DNA of 7,808 bases, taken from assembly GCA_937915475.1 (NCBI GenBank), contig CALGIR010000228.1:1-7808 (forward strand). The letters run 5' to 3'. Below are positions 5,051 through 7,808 of the stretch, piece after piece. The stretch comes from an uncultured Bacteroidales bacterium. Its GTDB lineage: Bacteria > Bacteroidota > Bacteroidia > Bacteroidales > Tenuifilaceae. Positions within the stretch are counted from its first letter, which is position 1. Each line of letters starts with the position of its first letter. Under the pieces are notes generated by a model. The model was not told the origin of the DNA, did not search any database, and was given only the letters and a program-made list of their open reading frames with translations. Both the position numbers and the translations under genes were made by a program.

Positions 5051-5511
5051 TTTAGCTGATTTTTGGTTAACACTTTTTGTACTCTAGTTAGTATCGCTTC
5101 GTTATTGTCAATTTTTTGCGCAAGCGATTGTATTGTTTGTTCGTTTACGAATCTAAAGAAATCATCTCTTACCTTTGAATAACCCTCGTGCATTGGGCAG
5201 GGAGCGCCTGCATCACAGTAATTTAGCCCAAAACCGCATTTTAAGAAAAACTCATCGCCCTCAACTGACTGTATCACCTCAAACAATGTGAGCGGAATGG
5301 TTAAATCTTCAAAAAAGTAGCCGCCGCCCCGTCCTCTCATAGAAGATATAATCTGAGCGCGGGTTAAGTATTGTAAAACTTTACCCGTAAACTGCTCAGG
5401 AGAGTCAATCATCTTGGACACCTCCCTAAATCCAGGCCTTTTCCCCTCGTTGTTCTGCGTGAAAATATACACCAGCGCTCTTATGGCATATTCTGTTGTT
5501 TTTCCTAGCAT
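5041..5511 (-). CDS. Rrf2-family transcriptional regulator with three cysteines
   Basis: This 156-residue winged-helix DNA-binding protein has the Rrf2 N-terminus MLGKTTEYAIRALVYI (1-16), a helix-turn-helix in about residues 25-52, and the wing GRGGGYFF (60-67). Three cysteines, C92, C99 and C105 (spacing CX6CX5C), stand at the place where IscR and NsrR bind a 2Fe-2S or 4Fe-4S cluster, so it probably senses iron-sulfur status, oxygen or nitric oxide. The spacing is close but not identical to E. coli IscR or NsrR, so it should not be named after either. It is co-transcribed with the overlapping ferredoxin gene and diverges from the TehA-like gene. A palindrome at 5563-5576 is a candidate self-regulatory operator. 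Regulation of the redox genes downstream is inferred from position. Confidence 0.92.
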   Translation of the reverse strand: MLGKTTEYAIRALVYIFTQNNEGKRPGFREVSKMIDSPEQFTGKVLQYLTRAQIISSMRGRGGGYFFEDLTIPLTLFEVIQSVEGDEFFLKCGFGLNYCDAGAPCPMHEGYSKVRDDFFRFVNEQTIQSLAQKIDNNEAILTRVQKVLTKNQLKWQ

Positions 5512-5562
5512 AGAACCCTATGTGTTTCATTATCTATTCTTTAATATACAACAAATCTTTAT

Positions 5563-5576
5563 ATGAAGATGTTCAT
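5563..5576. promoter_or_regulatory. Candidate Rrf2 operator, ATGAA-N4-TTCAT
   Basis: ATGAA (5563-5567), GATG, TTCAT (5572-5576) is a perfect palindrome, and a third ATGAA copy follows at 5584-5588, inverted relative to TTCAT. It starts 52 bases upstream of the Rrf2 start, in the 255-base gap shared with the divergent TehA gene, where an autoregulatory site would lie. The AAGATGTTCAT stretch faintly resembles the NsrR half-site AAGATGyAT. No other gene is visible in this gap. Confidence 0.38.
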
Positions 5577-5766
5577 GTCCTTTATGAATTTTGATAAATA
5601 AACTTGAAAATGTATAGTTCTATTGATAAGGTGGATTAAGGTAACCGCATGGCGCTATGTTAATTTTCCTTGACTCGAATGATTAAAATATCTCGAAATA
5701 TTTCCTACTTTTAGCTTGAAATAGATTTTTAAAAGGATTTGGTTCCATATTTTAATATGACTCCTG

Positions 5767-6831
5767 ATGCAAAAAACAAAACTATTTTTCAGCACTTTTC
5801 TCGACGACCTTAAAAATCTGCATACCGCCTATTTTGCGCTGGTTATGGCCACCGGAATTGTATCCATCGCAGCACATAACTATAGTTACTATTTCATTTC
5901 GAGGCTACTTTTCCAATTTAACATTGCGGCTTACCTTTTCCTTTGTTCTATGTACATACTCAGGGTGATATTTTACTTCCCCAACTTTAGGGCCGATGCC
6001 AACGACCATGCGAAAAGCCCTGGGTTACTTACTTTTGTGGCCGGTAGTTGTGTGCTAGGTAGTCAGTTTGTTCTAATTTCAGAAAACTTTGTGGTAGCCA
6101 CTATTTTGTTTTATATCGGAACATTGGCTTGGTTTATTCTAATTTATTCAGTGTTTACCTCGTTAACCGTAAAAAAGGAAAAGCCAGCCATAAACAATGC
6201 CATTAGCGGGGTTTGGTTACTTATAATCGTATCCACCCAATCGGTTTCCATTCTGGGCGCTCAACTTGCTAATTACCTCCCTTTTGCTTCTGAACTAACA
6301 CTTTTTTTCTCGCTTGTTATGTTTCTCTGCGGCTGTATGTTCTACATTATTGTGATAACGCTTATTGTTTACCGCATGTCGTTTTTTAGTATGAAAGCCG
6401 AAGAGTTTGCACCTCCCTATTGGATTAACATGGGGGCTGTGGCTATTTCCACCTTGGCAGGCTCAACCCTAATTTTAAATGCCCATAAATTTGATTTGCT
6501 AATGTCTATTCTTCCTTTCCTAAAGGGGTTTACACTCTTCTATTGGGCAATAGGCACTTGGTGGATACCGCTCATTGTAATACTTGGCATTTGGCGCCAC
6601 GTATTTAAGCAACTTCCCTTAAAATATCATCCTCAATACTGGGGAATGATATTCCCCATGGGTATGTACACCGTTTGCACCTTTAAGCTCTCGCAGGCGC
6701 TTGGTCTTTCATTCCTTATGGTTATTCCCTCCTTTTTTGTCTACATCGCCCTTGTGGCATGGGGAATAACTGCTGCAGGTATGTTTTATACTATGGGTCG
6801 GGATTATTTGTTTGCGCAAAAACACTCCTGA
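5767..6831 (+). CDS. TehA/SLAC1-family anion channel or TDT transporter
   Basis: This integral membrane protein of 354 residues belongs to the tellurite-resistance/dicarboxylate transporter family, which shares its ten-helix fold with plant SLAC1 anion channels. TM1 carries the conserved FALVMATGIVSIA (23-35). Hydrophobic helices follow at regular spacing, roughly ten in all by eye. Two hallmark blocks, PPYWINMGAVAISTLAGS (217-234) and YWGMIFPMGMYTVCTF (294-309), match the family's internal repeat. The start at 5767 has no good Shine-Dalgarno; an ATG 10 bases upstream is out of frame and soon closed. The family is often annotated as tellurite resistance or malic acid transport, but known members conduct small anions. 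It lies on the same strand as narG, 297 bases ahead, and diverges from the Rrf2 gene. Nitrate, nitrite or another anion is a plausible substrate, by inference. Confidence 0.88.
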   Translation: MQKTKLFFSTFLDDLKNLHTAYFALVMATGIVSIAAHNYSYYFISRLLFQFNIAAYLFLCSMYILRVIFYFPNFRADANDHAKSPGLLTFVAGSCVLGSQFVLISENFVVATILFYIGTLAWFILIYSVFTSLTVKKEKPAINNAISGVWLLIIVSTQSVSILGAQLANYLPFASELTLFFSLVMFLCGCMFYIIVITLIVYRMSFFSMKAEEFAPPYWINMGAVAISTLAGSTLILNAHKFDLLMSILPFLKGFTLFYWAIGTWWIPLIVILGIWRHVFKQLPLKYHPQYWGMIFPMGMYTVCTFKLSQALGLSFLMVIPSFFVYIALVAWGITAAGMFYTMGRDYLFAQKHS

Positions 6832-7128
6832 CAATTCAGCATGTTTCTGAAAATTAGTAAAACACTTGTTCTTGATACGCGAGTTCTTTCGAAGTGATAG
6901 TTGTTTTATAGGGTTTACCATGCATAAATATGCGTTTTTAAAAAATGCTAAATCTCAATAAGTGAAGGGTTTTAGTTTGCTGGCTTAATTTAGACTAAAA
7001 ACAAACTGTCAAACTTACTGATTGAATGATAAGTAACTAATATCTTCGGGTTGACTTCATTAAAGTTTTATTGTATTTTACACTGTCAAAGTTTCAGCTT
7101 ATAGCTATTTAACTTAACACCATTTCTT
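6832..7128. other. Gene-free upstream region of narG
   Basis: These 297 bases between the TehA stop and narG hold no coding frame that can be supported. Visible elements are a short GCATA-AA-TATGC palindrome (about 6922-6933) followed by GTTTTT, possibly a weak terminator for the TehA gene, and an inverted repeat TTTTAGT/ACTAAAA (6970-6976, 6994-7000). The 12-base near-repeat ACTGTCAAA-S-TT occurs at 7005-7016 and 7082-7093. A TTGAC is at 7051-7055. The narG promoter should lie here, but no clear Bacteroidota TTTG/TAnnTTTG pair was found. Confidence 0.4.
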
Positions 7129-7808
7129 ATGAGCCTACTCAATAAACTTATTTACTTTAGCAAAGAGGCCACTGTAAGCCCCGACAAGCATATGGTTACT
7201 ACCGACACCCCTCGCGAATGGGAAAGTTTCTATCGTAACCGCTGGCAGCATGATAAGGTGGTGCGCTCTACGCACGGGGTTAACTGTACTGGCTCATGCT
7301 CGTGGAAAATTTTTGTAAAAAATGGACTAGTAACGTGGGAACTTCAAAGTACCGACTATCCCGAAACTCGCCCCGACCTTCCAAACCATGAACCTCGCGG
7401 ATGTCCACGTGGTGCTAGTTATTCATGGTATCTATATAGTGCCAATCGTGTAAAATACCCCATGATAAGGGGCACGCTTGCCAAGGCTTATCGTAAGGCA
7501 AAGGAGGTTCACAAGGACCCTGTGGTTGCTTGGGAAAGCATAATGGATAATGCTGAATCAAGAAATGCCTATATCCGTGAGCGTGGGCTCGGTGGCCTTA
7601 TTCGGCTTGAGTGGGATGAAGCACAGGAGATAATTGCCGCAGCCAATATTTACACAACAAAAAAATATGGACCCGACCGCTTAGCGGGCTTTACACCCAT
7701 ACCAGCTATGTCGATGGTTAGCTACTCATCGGGAACACGGTATCTGAGTTTGATGGGGGGAACCGTACTCAGTTTTTACGATTTTTATTGCGACTTACCT
7801 CCCGCATC
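7129..7808 (+). CDS. narG: Respiratory nitrate reductase alpha subunit NarG, 3' truncated
   Basis: This is the N-terminal 226 residues of the large molybdenum subunit of membrane-bound NarGHI, which reduces nitrate to nitrite with electrons from quinol. The window ends inside the gene (full length about 1200 residues). The match to E. coli NarG is close and nearly gap-free. STHGVNCTGSCSWK (47-60) supplies FS0 cluster ligands H49, C53 and C57, and RGCPRGASYSWYLYSANR (90-107) supplies C92. SFYDFYCDLPPA (215-226) contains D222, the molybdenum ligand. There is no twin-arginine signal peptide, so this is the cytoplasm-facing type, not the periplasmic archaeal-like form. The start at 7129 lines up with the E. 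coli start in length. narH, narJ and narI are expected downstream, outside the window. It was read from an open frame without a stop. Confidence 0.97.
   Translation, partial: MSLLNKLIYFSKEATVSPDKHMVTTDTPREWESFYRNRWQHDKVVRSTHGVNCTGSCSWKIFVKNGLVTWELQSTDYPETRPDLPNHEPRGCPRGASYSWYLYSANRVKYPMIRGTLAKAYRKAKEVHKDPVVAWESIMDNAESRNAYIRERGLGGLIRLEWDEAQEIIAAANIYTTKKYGPDRLAGFTPIPAMSMVSYSSGTRYLSLMGGTVLSFYDFYCDLPPA

Noticed and set aside
5670..5713. Bacteroidota promoter for the TehA gene (TTG at 5670 and TACTTTTA at 5706)
   Set aside because: The spacing of about 33 bases is far outside the usual 17-23, so it was not annotated.
6709..6921. Minus-strand 70-codon frame across the TehA 3' end
   Set aside because: It overlaps the TehA coding region, has a basic, low-information product and no leader; treated as chance.
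7129..7230. Twin-arginine signal peptide on NarG
   Set aside because: No RR motif or hydrophobic stretch is present; the N-terminus matches the cytoplasmic NarG type.
1..7808. tRNA, rRNA, CRISPR array, insertion sequence or attachment site
   Set aside because: No cloverleaf, regularly spaced repeats, transposase frame or long terminal inverted repeats were seen in any gap.

Overview
The window looks like a contig end from an AT-rich member of the Bacteroidota. The signs are A-rich leaders with almost no usable Shine-Dalgarno sequences, short intergenic gaps, and the protein repertoire; this placement is inference, as there is no rRNA or marker gene. The first 45 bases are not genomic. They match an Illumina TruSeq index adapter, and they cut off the first gene and give it a false C-terminus.

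Layout. From about 46 to 5511 all genes lie on the minus strand. Read in the direction of transcription, the Rrf2/ferredoxin pair comes first: an Rrf2-family regulator with three cysteines (5511-5041) overlaps a one-cluster ferredoxin (5050-4862). An OsmC-like peroxiredoxin follows (4745-4317), then a lone family 2 glycosyltransferase (4107-3451). An NADPH-dependent FMN reductase and an AhpD-like protein form a pair (3353-2313). A tight four-gene operon comes last: ferredoxin-NADP reductase-like flavoprotein, a second AhpD-like protein, DUF488 protein, and type II NADH dehydrogenase (2211-46, running off the contig). On the plus strand, divergent from the Rrf2 gene, are a TehA/SLAC1-type channel (5767-6831) and, after a 297-base gap, the start of narG, the catalytic subunit of respiratory nitrate reductase (7129 to the window end).

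Working together. The minus-strand genes are almost all thiol, flavin or Fe-S redox proteins of the kind used against peroxide and nitrosative stress. The plus strand starts a nitrate-respiration locus. A coherent reading, which is inference, is that NDH-2 feeds quinol to the Nar enzyme and TehA moves an anion such as nitrate or nitrite. The peroxiredoxin-like proteins, flavoproteins and ferredoxin would deal with reactive by-products, under control of the Fe-S type Rrf2 regulator and perhaps a CRP/FNR-type regulator. Several short palindromes sit where operators would be expected: 2265-2278 and 2303-2316 ahead of the flavoprotein operon, and 5563-5576 ahead of the Rrf2 gene. An 8-bp hairpin lies between the DUF488 and NDH-2 genes. 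No tRNA, rRNA, CRISPR array or insertion sequence was seen.
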